Shown piece by piece: positions 28,301 through 34,591 of a stretch of 64,000 nt of DNA; within the stretch, counting starts at the first letter, position 1; the number at the start of each line of letters is the position of its first letter. The stretch is taken from contig DAOLDD010000001.1 in NCBI GenBank assembly GCA_035327585.1, positions 1-64,000 of the forward strand, given 5' to 3'. This stretch comes from JAMLJG01 sp035327585. GTDB taxonomy: Bacteria > Verrucomicrobiota > Kiritimatiellia > CAIVKH01. The position numbers and the translations under genes were made by a program. Under the pieces are notes generated by a model, which was not told the DNA's origin, ran no database searches, and saw only the letters and a list, made by a program, of their open reading frames with translations.

Positions 28301-28933
28301 CACGATCTGCACGGGGGCATCCGGCGGCGCGCGGAACGCATCGGGAATGTCCAGTCCCCGCCCCTCCTCCACGAGCGCACGCGTGTCGAGAATCGCGCTG
28401 GAAAACAACAGGGCCGGCGCCTCGTCCTGCCGCAACTCATGGAGCGAGCGGCGGCTGTTGGTCAACAAGGCGGCAGGCACAGCGGATGTCCGGCGCGCGG
28501 CGACTTCGCGCTGGGTCTCGGGCCGCGCCGCGTCTTCCGCGTTCACCGGGGCCTGCTCGCTGGTGAGCCGGGCCTGGATCAGCCGCAGGTCGTCGTCCGC
28601 GCTCCGCTCGTAGACCAACGCGCGGCTGCCGCTGACGGCGGCGAGCACTTTCTCGATCGGCTGGTTCACCAGATCGGCGGTGATCCGCACGTCCATCGCC
28701 GGATCGGCATGGAGTTCGAGGCCCGCCAGTTTGCGCAATTCCGCGAGGATTTCCGACAACGGCGCGTTCTCGGCCTTCAACGTATAGGCATCGCCCGAGC
28801 GCTCAATCGAGAAGGAGGAAGCGCCGTCCGTACCCGGTTTGCCGATGGACCGAAACGTCCAGAAGGCGCCAATGGCGACCAGAACCAATGTGTAACCCAG
28901 AATGTGTAGTCGTTTCACGTCACACCTCATCAC
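16388..28933 (-). CDS. Giant 4181-residue membrane-anchored/secreted subtilase with TSP3, Kelch and propeller modules
   Basis: A single uninterrupted frame of 12.5 kb. Residues 9-26 form an N-terminal membrane helix; 38-115 resemble an STN/secretin short domain. About 205-365 hold two tandem I9-like inhibitor modules. The subtilisin (S8) domain spans about 370-735, with Asp388 (TDTGVD), His435 (DGHGTH) and Ser677 (GTSMASP). Then follow a jelly-roll-like domain (to about 880), seven PSIAV...PVVAW-type repeats suggesting a propeller (about 885-1300), FN3 (about 1308-1410), calcium-type TSP3 repeats (about 1425-1645), a MAM-like segment with WWVDDVRVYEG (to 1868), a carboxypeptidase-regulatory-like domain (to 1950), a second large TSP3 tract (about 2270-2840), a C-type-lectin-like segment (about 2851-2981), five or so Kelch repeats (about 3030-3715) split by a DNRLRE-like segment (about 3234-3428), and a C-terminal ATTNLLTGPW module. 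Likely a surface or secreted protease/adhesin; target unknown. It follows the coiled-coil gene by 41 bases. Confidence 0.93.
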   Translation of the reverse strand: MMRCDVKRLHILGYTLVLVAIGAFWTFRSIGKPGTDGASSFSIERSGDAYTLKAENAPLSEILAELRKLAGLELHADPAMDVRITADLVNQPIEKVLAAVSGSRALVYERSADDDLRLIQARLTSEQAPVNAEDAARPETQREVAARRTSAVPAALLTNSRRSLHELRQDEAPALLFSSAILDTRALVEEGRGLDIPDAFRAPPDAPVQIVQFDRPVSAADREAIEALGASVHHYVPNRAYAVTATSEQFADIQNLAGVYVIEPYHPYFKMSAVVRARLLGDAPVENASEPAPFKLVTFNGADAKDSLEAAGVDVKRVESDGRREVITVEANAEQVMRLLRSDDVQWIEPYTPAAVMNDLGNRRMRVPSLRQLHPELRGDGMVIAVTDTGVDFKHQTFSATQGLPTSTNVNTRIAYYEFREGPFTEGLPGDVDGHGTHVAGSILGNGALSQTVIAAPGSDGPPYGTNQFAGVAPHAKLVMLEDFNSIPQDEQARISHQRGARISNNSWGYPFFFEYGADSALWDALVRDADSTAPGNQELITFFSAGNAGDGTPDGVGATAGTVSMPGNAKNVITMGALEQPRYANNIMGVFFGDQQYFADLETDSDWQVARYSSRGPVSATDLRVKPDLVAPGSFVLSAQSHETSPDDYTLDFSRTDYRFGNVDTGTNYAFFSGTSMASPLGAGAAALVYQHLTNTLGNPPSAALMKAILVAGARTVNSLVYKRPVWDDDLDMVDDGWGLIDVSRSIDGPRIRASDAVILFDQSQTQPLQTGETFTQQISMGPNDGGLRIVLAYTDRPGTPGAGVQLVNNLDLVVFGPNGAIYRGNQFAEDGVHARRFTASDSVLYDQYNNVEAVTIPAGGAGTYSIRVFARQIPDGPQDYAMVIQKGIGYQGRTAGNFPSVALDTNGYPVVAYSQDPTTDGAFSNLSRQIYVRRWVGPYGDMAELGRWKRIEDQWYGIRDSLDFGGISKTLENSEYPSIAVRGDKILVAWEEFTQGQFSAITNNRIFARYFNGSDWIELGGSASGFGVSKNTNGYHATRPAVGIMGDGSPVVAWLQGGLAPNVTRVFVSRWDGTNWVGLAGSHTSGVPTAAATKLAEDLSMVINGVGNPVLAFKEASNPDGIVVLQWTGAAWGNISPADSAPFVEKPRIAAGPGVNNLALAWVQTYGAAPGIFQSYQVYAARYNGAWSAVGGSQTFPGISAATNLVERPLSLDVGVSFNNAITVVWQGGTNENQRSILARRWNVGATNWIDISGSARMPGITKYLETYSTPDVAIDPAGLPVVAFVNSVALTNQQEVQTFTLIGDRLPPVFAGLQTALGGTNGSVTLGWLPAVDDTSSNIIYRIFRGTQTFACGISPSCDSGNVFSNQIATITNLTTFVVTGLTANLTYCFGVRAVDENGLVESNTVIRSSGPVTGTGDNDADCLNNALELAAGTEPCARDTDGDGMWDGWEWTFSTNNLAKTNPISIFNTNVVYLSPIDNGIDNIRTLTPGDGTPDNLPGADPDGDGASNYEEFLWWLNNGASCAITNVAVPAGPNPTAWDTDGDGMPDGWEMLNGLNPIDPSDAAGDLDLDGLTNLQEYQLGTDPRNTDSDGDGLTDGDEVNIHGTNPAVADSDADGLDDGFEVALGSDPRRADSNGNFLADGDAVQLGLSPIGVVQAYNVLFYESFEGTSSTASAWTSYPLSGPAFFNMWHVSAVEPAPDTNAFDIVFFGERSTNRAYRAARDVTPSPGTDTNATYNIGSPVAMALQAPTLTNGAVGVSNLFVAWTEYYETEPEFDQMVVQARALPNTNWVNISSVASGLSGVTNFGVTNARARWVNRIADASAFAGKSNVQVRFLFSVLNSLNNDYRGWWVDDVRVYEGTIIEGWVRDINGRAVQGATVRALGRGGITNRVSGHRFVLPGKIFGEALTAADGSYRIAGLPQGNFYVKASGEGYRDEFYDGVLFTNGYAFGHGFRPGVFERESVSAQGVLGLLSSGARTNAHFELEAGQGRPRLGVALENAGGLTYPVAVNGLALQVWNGSTSTPALVDYVTSTNPFLVPSFPDWLTNAVAPAYMADLAPGLHLVYASTNLPFFPLLPVDLREGESTFLIIETNQAFSRLFVTAETGGVFNVKVNGRLLTNQTPAIVDVRAGLHEVTLVSTGSSGRIGRKLVQAPIGGRALISFNALEVVGENGALKLSAKDPFGNAITSLTVFVNGVAVSTNELVGQTFDASSIVMTGLRPGVHDLAIRKPGYRASVRLPVDIFSGVTSETVVVMYEADLDFDRVGDAIEIESYTNRFLFHRNDDPDNDGLTNLQEFDLFRLSGIRLNIFNADTDGDGLSDGKELGYDGNTNRLALSTLYTNAIQFTPVVRSLFVGRYLEGINNFGSGTGIVASINGDRFVGDIYHPVPAVPSIEPALTLFTNIVTFPPKRAVDVSGHLPGAEIFADSIPNRADTDRDGMWDGFEYLYRTNAAALDLLDASDAGLDPDFDGLSNLQEFLGLDALANTNDWLNPGKADTDGDFMPDGWEVIYGLNPLDPSDAFLDADGDGLLNLHEFLVGTSPLLTDTDADFLPDYEEVMVYMTDPLNPDTDGDGLLDGREVWDRDMDGVRDGGFFPNWYPGADMDGDGFWDGPTDWDTDGDGMPDGFEVLDRNGNIRPEGQRLNPSDPTDADEDPDGDGLTNLQEYRVRDALFGNHPTSFSDYNYAWNSHVPVGWQFPARPYSVNYPVWDYSTDPFNADTDGDGMPDGFEVLYGLHPMDPVPTSYESQLLRFSPLGPNGDLDQDGLWNALEYKIRFAIDGSFTTNSTLGSSTHPWRADSDGDGLVDGFEHHALFANPTSQDTDGDRLPDGMGVSNKWGEVQTVRRASYELVPCPGCSWQDAFTMAASMAHPDNPAVFGQLAVISDIQEINTVNGLITGVETNIALGFYDLVGAGIYSTVSGEPFVFHNFATNEPQVLPLQINVGYMGADGLWGVAPTSAVMDHFVVEWAYASQTNHYDQALNDLWELVWPTADTASRPYWQVVEIDPASPVPPPRWGAAMVYNPAFERKNRRFDGTIPGSRYHYSGVTLLDNRKLIVIGGVDGVDRYTDIWEFSIRSNEWRRSVESMLTPANASVGLQGFHSGVSDFGAVLLMGYRNTGGSCGCTFWDCNGEDFGEPKNRPWNYGFEDSSYDHTYILGGWNDQNEYLLPEPMRTVMYKSTDDPDPVREMNNEDEDVDAWSAKVGIIIERYETNVLVSTIETNRTIGYGRLANNNEQVPVGNYSDSFSTEEKDGDVLTVTTTFRSNFVAGVRFENFPFVPSCDQIVYAGLRLDVSRKPDPTTVFTVIAEYDTVVRTSRDYIEEVINNVVLVPNDHPSTRLNRPFNSTPLDAFFDSYYTYDLYGVATLDPSSDLLEIDVTAIVQELVATGNWQGRSIGFLLMETNGVADYALFREENSRLVIEYAPGYKQPPDWRLGATVQTENGEIPSRRKSFGIVYDHGENKLVLFGGMDGATVFGDTFEAGLLTENDDGTLGDPGGDAAGPSSVAGFVRWTKVPTASAPSPRWGHSMAYDDQSSRIILFGGFDAQNRPLSDLWEYDTANQTWTEITALQDSQKPSPRGGAMMAFYGAEFYKRGAGGDYSSTKRSRIVLFGGTDGKNYYNDTWVLYRDYANFILDQTTGNRWALVDPGGEQSIGPSPRAFGSMVYAQNGGYVRPDPLGFGPYGKSESGGNVAAGASVLLFGGRTGTLPAGSDTDRDLVPDGLEHELGGPAAGRDPRINALVNPNGVETVPYNLKRLGAWPGAMSWLTRSHLADLEVLSYVERGEAWRRRNFTWQGWPIETSFTNEYYVIGDEAQVPFETPATDRVVYVTGIDALSPDWTNMWYHRYPLGLGDPRDSRNVWQLGIPIQNASNSNAAPPYAYSGRWVYGTRLNGFYPSAAKMELYSPIFNTIVPDASTPHVDNANAFFLVFHEWLDLADSNDFVRVDIVRPSTPADIATRVSGLDRPTITVVPNRNVSANTKGKWRRMIVPLNSVGNDSNLYVRFTLQSDTNALTAGGWYIDDIGIMQGAQIDGFVVAGTNVEVCLIGENFNDHIQDCTLSETNGAFGFGFLPLGNYQVVAGGVTSPVVVLSGSSSNVVFMAPAIPEFTGISMNSPLLIQWAATNGAAYRLEATTNLLTGPWDHLYSITSVGDTTLSYTDSVPTAGRIYRVSITNAP

Positions 28934-28974
28934 GCCGGTGAAAATTGTCCTGCCACCCCATCCCTGGCGCCGCG

Positions 28975-29403
28975 CTACTCGCGTTCACGAGTCGCCAGTT
29001 CCCGTTGGATCGCCGCTTCCGTCTCGCGCAATTGCCGAAGCCGCTGGAACGCCTCGCGACGTTCATCCTCAATCTTCTTGATTTCGGGCACCAACGCCGC
29101 GCGCGCCTTCAACTCTTCCCGCTTGGCAATCACCTGGCGCTCGAGGGCCGTCAACGCTTCGCGAAGCGCGGCAATCTCCGGATCCTCGAACTCGATCCGC
29201 TCCCTGCGCACGTGGAGCTCCTTTACCTTGCGGTCGAGCGACTTTTGCGATTGATCGATGTCCGCGCGAACCGCGGTGAGCTCCTTCTTCAGCGTTTCAA
29301 CGGACGGCCGCGCAGGCGTTTCGGATGAGGCGCCCCGGGCCGGATAAATGGACAGGCAAATCGCACAAAGGCCCGCCATTAAGAAGATCTTGGAATAGCT
29401 CAT
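28975..29403 (-). CDS. Small exported coiled-coil protein
   Basis: This 142-residue protein has a signal peptide (MSYSKIFLMAGLCAICLSIYP, cleavage likely after ARGA near 25). Most of the mature part, about 33-142, is one long charged helix with heptad-like Leu/Ile/Val spacing (LKKELTAVRADIDQSQK, LEREQ-like runs), so a parallel coiled-coil dimer in the periplasm is likely. It lies 41 bases upstream of the giant subtilase gene and is probably cotranscribed, which suggests a role as its periplasmic chaperone or anchor; that is inference. No Shine-Dalgarno is visible. Confidence 0.7.
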   Translation of the reverse strand: MSYSKIFLMAGLCAICLSIYPARGASSETPARPSVETLKKELTAVRADIDQSQKSLDRKVKELHVRRERIEFEDPEIAALREALTALERQVIAKREELKARAALVPEIKKIEDERREAFQRLRQLRETEAAIQRELATRERE

Positions 29404-29425
29404 TTCAACGATGCGTGAAAGCGTC

Positions 29426-29455
29426 TGTATACGCGCAGAAAGTACCCCAAGGCAA
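29426..29455 (-). promoter_or_regulatory. Possible promoter of the coiled-coil/giant protease operon
   Basis: On the minus strand TTGCCT (29455-29450) and TATACA (29431-29426) are separated by 18 bases, ending 22 bases before the ATG at 29403. The -10 is good. The region 29404-29561 is the only non-coding space upstream of the operon. Confidence 0.45.
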
Positions 29456-29561
29456 TTCCGAAATTAAATTTGGACGCGAACAAACCGCAAAATCCCCGCC
29501 AAATGGACGCCGCCCGGCCGGTGGGCGCTCCGACGCCCCTCGTGGACGCTTCCGGGCCGGA

Positions 29562-31760
29562 TCAGGGCGCGCGAACACGGATGTGATAATGCCGCATGGG
29601 GTGGGCGTTCGTATCAATCACGGTCATGGTCGCGTTGCTGCCGGGCATATTGGTCTTCCAGTAGCTCCACCCCCCCGCGACAAGGTCGGTGGACACGAGA
29701 ATGTCATACAGACGCCCGGTTGAAGAGACGTAACTGACCGCCGGCAGCGGTGTGGACGACGGGATGAACCGGAAATACGAGGTGTCATCATTCGGATCCG
29801 TGCCGAAAACGTACTCCTCCCAATTGAGGAATCCGTCAAGGTCGTCGTCGTCCAGCGCGTCCAAGGGGTTGAATTTATCAAACCCATGCAGCTCCTCCCA
29901 CGCGTTGGGCATGCCATCCCCGTCGATGTCGTCATCGCAGGCGTCGTCAATGCCGTCCCCGTCCGAATCCATGCCGGTGTTGACCGCAGCGGGACAAACG
30001 TCGCAGGCATCCCCCACACCATCCCCATCGGCATCCCCCTGCCCCGGGTTGTACACGCCGGGGCAATTGTCGCATTCGTCGCCAAGTCCGTCGCCGTCGG
30101 CGTCGTAGTTGGTGATGTTGGTGTAGCCGGGACACGTGTCGCAGGCGTCGCCCCACCCGTCCCCATCCGTGTCACTTTGCGAAGGATTGGTGACAAACGG
30201 GCAATTGTCACACGCATCGCCAAAGGCATCGCCATCGGAGTTCAACTGGTCCGGGTTGTACACCGCCGGGCAGTTATCGACGTCATCCGCGACGCCATCC
30301 CCGTCCAGGTCGCGCTTCGCGATCCAGTTCGCGACATTGTTGGTCGTCACGGGATCAGGCGTGATGGCGCCAATTTCGACACGGTTCGTAATCGCCGCTG
30401 CCAGCGGGTTCTGCGTCTGCACGAGGATCGATACCCACGCCGACGTGAAGGCGGCCAGCTCCGCGTTCGTGCATGTCACATAGCGCCCGCTGGTGATGCA
30501 GGAGAACACATCGGAGGTGACGGAGAGCGGCGTCACATTGGTCGGAAGGGTGTCGGTGAGCACAAGGCCGAACGCCGTGTCCGGCCCCTTGTTCGTGATG
30601 ACCACCGTATACGTCAGGTTGGACCCGGGCTTCACGGCGGACGGGAAGCCGGTTTTCGAGACGCTTAGATCCGCCTGGCGCATACGGTAGACTGAGATTT
30701 TACTGTTGCTGTCGCCAAGAGCCAGATGCCGGCCGTCGCGCGACCAACGCATCGCATGGATTTCTGTGGCCAGCGCGGTGTGCGTAAATTCCCCGATTTG
30801 CTCCAACGACCGGTTGGTCGAATCATAGCGAAACAGTTGCACATTATTGCTCACGTTATGCCGCGCATAGGCGACAAGGTCGCCGGAAGGCGCCCACGCC
30901 ACGGCCCGCACGTCGCGATATTCGCCAAGATAGGCGTTGGTCACGGGACCGAAGGCATTCGCGGTTCCGGCGGTGTAGACGCGGAAGTTTTGCTCGTTGG
31001 TTGCGCCATTATTGAACATGCCGACGGCGAACCGCTCGCCGGAGGGATGCCAGGAAATGGCGCGCACGTGCTCTAGGGCCAGTTGATGCGCCCAAGTCTG
31101 CCCCAGTGCGGCGCCCGAAAACCCAAGCATCGTCAGGTCGTTCAGGCTTATGCTGTAACAACCGACCAACAACTGGGTGCTCCCGGGCCGCCATGCCAGT
31201 GTATCGCGCATGGGGCTGTCCGCAGCCTGGGGCAGATTGTTCGTGGCATGAAGCACCTGCGTGGTGGCCGCATACGAAAACACGGCGACATCATAGGCGC
31301 CGTTGCTGACCGCGATGGCGAGATAGTTCGACGTGCCGAGCACCCGCCAGTCCACACCTTTGACAGGAGCGCCGGCTTCGATCGCGCGGTTGGATTGGAT
31401 GATCGCGCCGTTCGTGGGGTTCAGCGTGAAAAAGCGCACCTCGCCTGTGCTCCCATTCAACGCGGTGCCGACCGCGACAAGGTTCGAGGTCGGGTGAAAC
31501 CGAACCGAGTTAACGGCCACCGCCAATTTCTGCGTGCTGACGCGCACGAGGTTGGTCGGCTGCACAAAGCGCAGCGTGAAATATTCCGCATGACCGACTC
31601 CCGATACCGATCCCACGGCAATCAGGTTGTTCGTCGGCGACCAGTCCAGGGATTGAATGACAAAATTATGCTGATAGGTCGCCACATTGGTGAAGGGGCT
31701 CGCGCGTGCAGACCCGAAAAGCACCGCAAAGAGCAGGATGATGACAGGTACTCGCGGCAT
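29562..31760 (-). CDS. Secreted WD40-like propeller, DUF11 and TSP3 repeat protein
   Basis: The 732-residue form starting at 31760 begins with a signal peptide (MPRVPVIILLFAVLFGSARA); the longer frame adds 49 unlikely residues. Seven WD-like blades follow (SLDWSPTNNLIAVG, VRFHPTSNLVAVG, VRAISWHPSGERFAVG, IHAMRWSRDGRHLALG among them) to about residue 380. A DUF11 domain (LSVSKTGFPSAVKPGSNLTYTV to about 495) precedes five TSP3 units with DNCPxxxNPDQ-type cysteines and D-x-D-G loops that should bind calcium. The end has a YDILVSTDLVAGGWSYW module like that of the giant protease. It is probably exposed on the cell surface. Function unknown. Confidence 0.85.
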   Translation of the reverse strand: MPRVPVIILLFAVLFGSARASPFTNVATYQHNFVIQSLDWSPTNNLIAVGSVSGVGHAEYFTLRFVQPTNLVRVSTQKLAVAVNSVRFHPTSNLVAVGTALNGSTGEVRFFTLNPTNGAIIQSNRAIEAGAPVKGVDWRVLGTSNYLAIAVSNGAYDVAVFSYAATTQVLHATNNLPQAADSPMRDTLAWRPGSTQLLVGCYSISLNDLTMLGFSGAALGQTWAHQLALEHVRAISWHPSGERFAVGMFNNGATNEQNFRVYTAGTANAFGPVTNAYLGEYRDVRAVAWAPSGDLVAYARHNVSNNVQLFRYDSTNRSLEQIGEFTHTALATEIHAMRWSRDGRHLALGDSNSKISVYRMRQADLSVSKTGFPSAVKPGSNLTYTVVITNKGPDTAFGLVLTDTLPTNVTPLSVTSDVFSCITSGRYVTCTNAELAAFTSAWVSILVQTQNPLAAAITNRVEIGAITPDPVTTNNVANWIAKRDLDGDGVADDVDNCPAVYNPDQLNSDGDAFGDACDNCPFVTNPSQSDTDGDGWGDACDTCPGYTNITNYDADGDGLGDECDNCPGVYNPGQGDADGDGVGDACDVCPAAVNTGMDSDGDGIDDACDDDIDGDGMPNAWEELHGFDKFNPLDALDDDDLDGFLNWEEYVFGTDPNDDTSYFRFIPSSTPLPAVSYVSSTGRLYDILVSTDLVAGGWSYWKTNMPGSNATMTVIDTNAHPMRHYHIRVRAP

Positions 31761-31843
31761 CCGGGGACTATAAGTAACACCAGCAGGTGCAGTCGAGTGT
31801 AGGAGAAGTGCAGCCCGGGCCGGATCTTGAACGGGATTGTGCA

Positions 31844-33847
31844 TCACACCTCCACCCGCTCCACCGGGCATTCGGGGAGTGAGGCAAGGAACTGGCGGCC
31901 GTACCATTTGCTGGTGATCCGGGGGTCGAGGATGACAACGATGCCCTCGTCGGTGGCGGAGCGGATCAGCCGCCCCACCCCCTGGCGGAACTTCAAAATC
32001 GCCTCGGGCAGGCTGTATTCCCGGAACGGGTCGCCCCCCTGCTCCGCAATCCGGTCCATGCGCGCCTTGACCACCGGCTCGTCCGGAACCGCGAACGGCA
32101 ATTTGGTGATAATGACGTTGCTTAAGGCCTCGCCCCGCACGTCCACCCCCATCCAGAAGCTGTCCAACCCGAACAGGACACAGCGCCGGCCTTTCCTGAA
32201 CCGGTCCAGCATGCCGGTCCGCGGCAGGCCTTCGCCCTGCACGAGCAGCTCGAATTCCTGCTCGACGAAGTCACGACGCACGCGCTCGGCCACGGTTTTC
32301 ATCAGCCGGTCCGAGGTGAACAGGACGAACGCGCGCCCCTTGGTGAGCCGGACGAAGTGCCGGACGGCGCGCGCGGTGGCCTCCGCGTAGGGCTCTGCCT
32401 GGTTCGGGTCGGGCATGCCCTTCGGGATCAGGATCTTCATCTGGCGGACGTAATCAAACGGCGAACCAACCTGCTCCAGGTCGCAGTCCGACGCGCCGAC
32501 CCGCTGGACGAAATAATCCAGCCGACCCTCGACCGCGAGCGTGGCGCTGGTCATCACGACACAGTCGAGCGACGTGAACAACGAGTCCTTAAGCAGCGGG
32601 GCGACTTCAATCGGCGCGGAATAGAGCACCGTCTGGACCCGCCGCTGGCCCTCGCTGGCCACCCAATACACGCTGTCGCCCATGGTTTGCTCCATGAACG
32701 CCTCCAGCGAAAGCAGGATTTCCTCGCCCCGGCGGCGCGCCGCGGCGAGCTCGCCCCGAATATCCATGTCCTTCTGGTCATCGTGGACAAGCCGGACGAA
32801 GCCATTGAGCCGCTTGATCATCGCCGGCAACGCCGACTCCACGGGGATCGGCGCGTGCGCGACCTGCTGCTTCTTCTCGCGACCAAAACCGGCCCAGTCC
32901 CGCACGTCGGCGAAGAAGCGGTTCACCTCCTCGTAGACCTGCACCGCGGCATGGGCGCCCTCCCCGTGCTTCAGCAGCGCGAGCAGGCCCTTGTTCGCGT
33001 CGGGTACGTAGAGGCGGCGCAGCCAGTGCTCGAACTGGTATTGCGAGAGGCGCAGGCCGAGGTGGTCGCTCGCGACGGCCTCCATCATGTGCGCCTCGTC
33101 CATCACCGCGATGGCGGTCTCCGGCAGGATTGCCGCCTTCTGCCGACGCAACGCGAGGTCGGAAAAAAACAGGTGATGGTTCACGACCAGCAGGTCCGCC
33201 GTCGCGATTTCGCGGCGCGCCTTGAAGAGAAAACAGGGCGCGTATTCCGGACACTTGTGCCCCATGCAATTGCCGTGCTCGACGTTGACGGCGTTCCAGA
33301 CCTCATGCGAGGGCTGTTCCTGCAACTCCTGCAGCGTGCCGTCGGTCGTCTCCCGGCTCCACTTGCGCAGGCGCTCCAGTTCGGCATCCTGCCCGGGACG
33401 CAGCAGATCGCCGCCCATGCGTTCCGCGCGGGCGAGGCGCCGGAGGCAGAGGTAGTTCCCCCGCCCCTTCACGAGCACAGCCTTGAAGTCCACGCCGAGA
33501 TGGCGTTGCAGGAACGGGATGTCCTTCTGGATGAGCTGTTCCTGTAGACCGATGGTGTAGGTCGACACAACGACCTGCACGTCGCGCTGTTTCGCGGCGA
33601 GGATCAGCGGCACGAGGTAGGCGAAACTTTTCCCGACACCGGTGCCCGCCTCGACCGCGAGGTGGCGGGTGTTCTCCATCGCGTCCGCCACCGCCAGCGC
33701 CATCTGCCGCTGCTGCGGGCGCACCTCGAACGGGAAGCCCTCGGCCGCGCCCGCCTGCTCCATGCGGCCACCGGGCCGGAAAAATTCATCCACCTGCTTG
33801 CGCAGGCTTTCCGTCCGCTCGTCCGACGCTGTCCGGGGCGCGATCAC
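31844..33847 (-). CDS. DinG-family ATP-dependent helicase
   Basis: This 667-residue superfamily 2 helicase of the XPD/DinG type has Walker A (AGTGVGKS, 67-74), a DEAH box (MDEAHMMEA), and four cysteines in a NYLCLRRL...NCMGHKCPEYAPC layout that should hold a 4Fe-4S cluster. Motif VI is FRQGVGRLIRS near 630. DinG proteins unwind DNA-RNA hybrids and forked DNA. The GTG start at 33847 overlaps the stop of the upstream zinc protein (GTGA); the frame is open further upstream but within that gene. Expected location is the cytosol. Confidence 0.9.
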   Translation of the reverse strand: MIAPRTASDERTESLRKQVDEFFRPGGRMEQAGAAEGFPFEVRPQQRQMALAVADAMENTRHLAVEAGTGVGKSFAYLVPLILAAKQRDVQVVVSTYTIGLQEQLIQKDIPFLQRHLGVDFKAVLVKGRGNYLCLRRLARAERMGGDLLRPGQDAELERLRKWSRETTDGTLQELQEQPSHEVWNAVNVEHGNCMGHKCPEYAPCFLFKARREIATADLLVVNHHLFFSDLALRRQKAAILPETAIAVMDEAHMMEAVASDHLGLRLSQYQFEHWLRRLYVPDANKGLLALLKHGEGAHAAVQVYEEVNRFFADVRDWAGFGREKKQQVAHAPIPVESALPAMIKRLNGFVRLVHDDQKDMDIRGELAAARRRGEEILLSLEAFMEQTMGDSVYWVASEGQRRVQTVLYSAPIEVAPLLKDSLFTSLDCVVMTSATLAVEGRLDYFVQRVGASDCDLEQVGSPFDYVRQMKILIPKGMPDPNQAEPYAEATARAVRHFVRLTKGRAFVLFTSDRLMKTVAERVRRDFVEQEFELLVQGEGLPRTGMLDRFRKGRRCVLFGLDSFWMGVDVRGEALSNVIITKLPFAVPDEPVVKARMDRIAEQGGDPFREYSLPEAILKFRQGVGRLIRSATDEGIVVILDPRITSKWYGRQFLASLPECPVERVEV

Positions 33848-34503
33848 TTGCGCGCCGCATCCCCGGACGGGAGCTGGCCCTGGCCCTGGCAAACGGCGCA
33901 AGGGCTCCGGCCTGAGCCTGCGCACGTCTTGCACAACTGCGATTCCTGGCGCGCGATCTTGCCCTTCTTGTTGCAGAAGGGGCACGGCGATTTCTGTTTC
34001 GACATTCGATTCTGGAACACCCCGGTGCCACCACACTGTTTGCAGGGGTCCAGCACCGTAACCAGCACGGAGCCGCGTCCACCGCATTCAGTGCATTGCA
34101 CCGTTCCGTATCCCTGGCAGGTCGCACAGTTCTTCACGGCGACAGCCGGCTCATCCGGGACATGATTCGGAGCCACGTACCGGTCCCATAATGCGCGAAA
34201 ACGGGGCACGCCATCCACCGGTTGCATAAGCCACCAAGCCAGCGCGGCGAGAATCAGCAGTCGGATCCCCACGCGCAAATAATGTCCTGTCGCCGCGAGC
34301 GCAGCAGCCGCACCAGCCGAACGGCGGGAGCCAGCCGCACGTTGAAGCCGCGGGTAACCACATTTCGAGCACGGCACGGGGGGGGTATATTCCGCACCGC
34401 AGGCCGGGCAAAGCGCTCCTCCGCCCACGGACTGGTCGTGCCGTATGGTTAGGCGTGAGCTCGGGGTTCTGGACGTATGATGGTCCTCAGGGGGGGTGGA
34501 CAT
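33844..34503 (-). CDS. Membrane protein with DnaJ-type CXXCXGXG zinc fingers, no J domain
   Basis: This 219-residue protein has an N-terminal zinc ribbon (CPACGAEY...CSKCGYP, about 32-50), a hydrophobic helix (about 77-93), then five to six CxxCxGxG-like knuckles: CATCQGYG, CTECGGRG, CKQCGGTG, CPFCNKKG, CKTCAGSG and CAVCQGQG. Such knuckles form the zinc-binding hairpin of DnaJ and bind unfolded protein there. No HPD motif or J domain exists, so it is not DnaJ. It is translationally coupled to the helicase gene by a GTGA overlap. Role unknown. Confidence 0.75.
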   Translation of the reverse strand: MSTPPEDHHTSRTPSSRLTIRHDQSVGGGALCPACGAEYTPPVPCSKCGYPRLQRAAGSRRSAGAAAALAATGHYLRVGIRLLILAALAWWLMQPVDGVPRFRALWDRYVAPNHVPDEPAVAVKNCATCQGYGTVQCTECGGRGSVLVTVLDPCKQCGGTGVFQNRMSKQKSPCPFCNKKGKIARQESQLCKTCAGSGRSPCAVCQGQGQLPSGDAARK

Positions 34504-34591
34504 GCGATCATCCTAGCAGCCCCGATTGTGCTTCAAAGTCAATTTGCGGGCCACGCTTGACGGCGAACGCGCGAAGTTTGAAGGTAGCGGC

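Noticed and set aside
15887..28909. Long open frames on the plus strand opposite the giant gene (about 949, 814, 863 and 684 codons)
   Set aside because: They are antisense shadows produced by high GC and strongly biased third positions. They are rich in Arg, His and Ala, show no domains, and overlap an intact protein with clear motifs.
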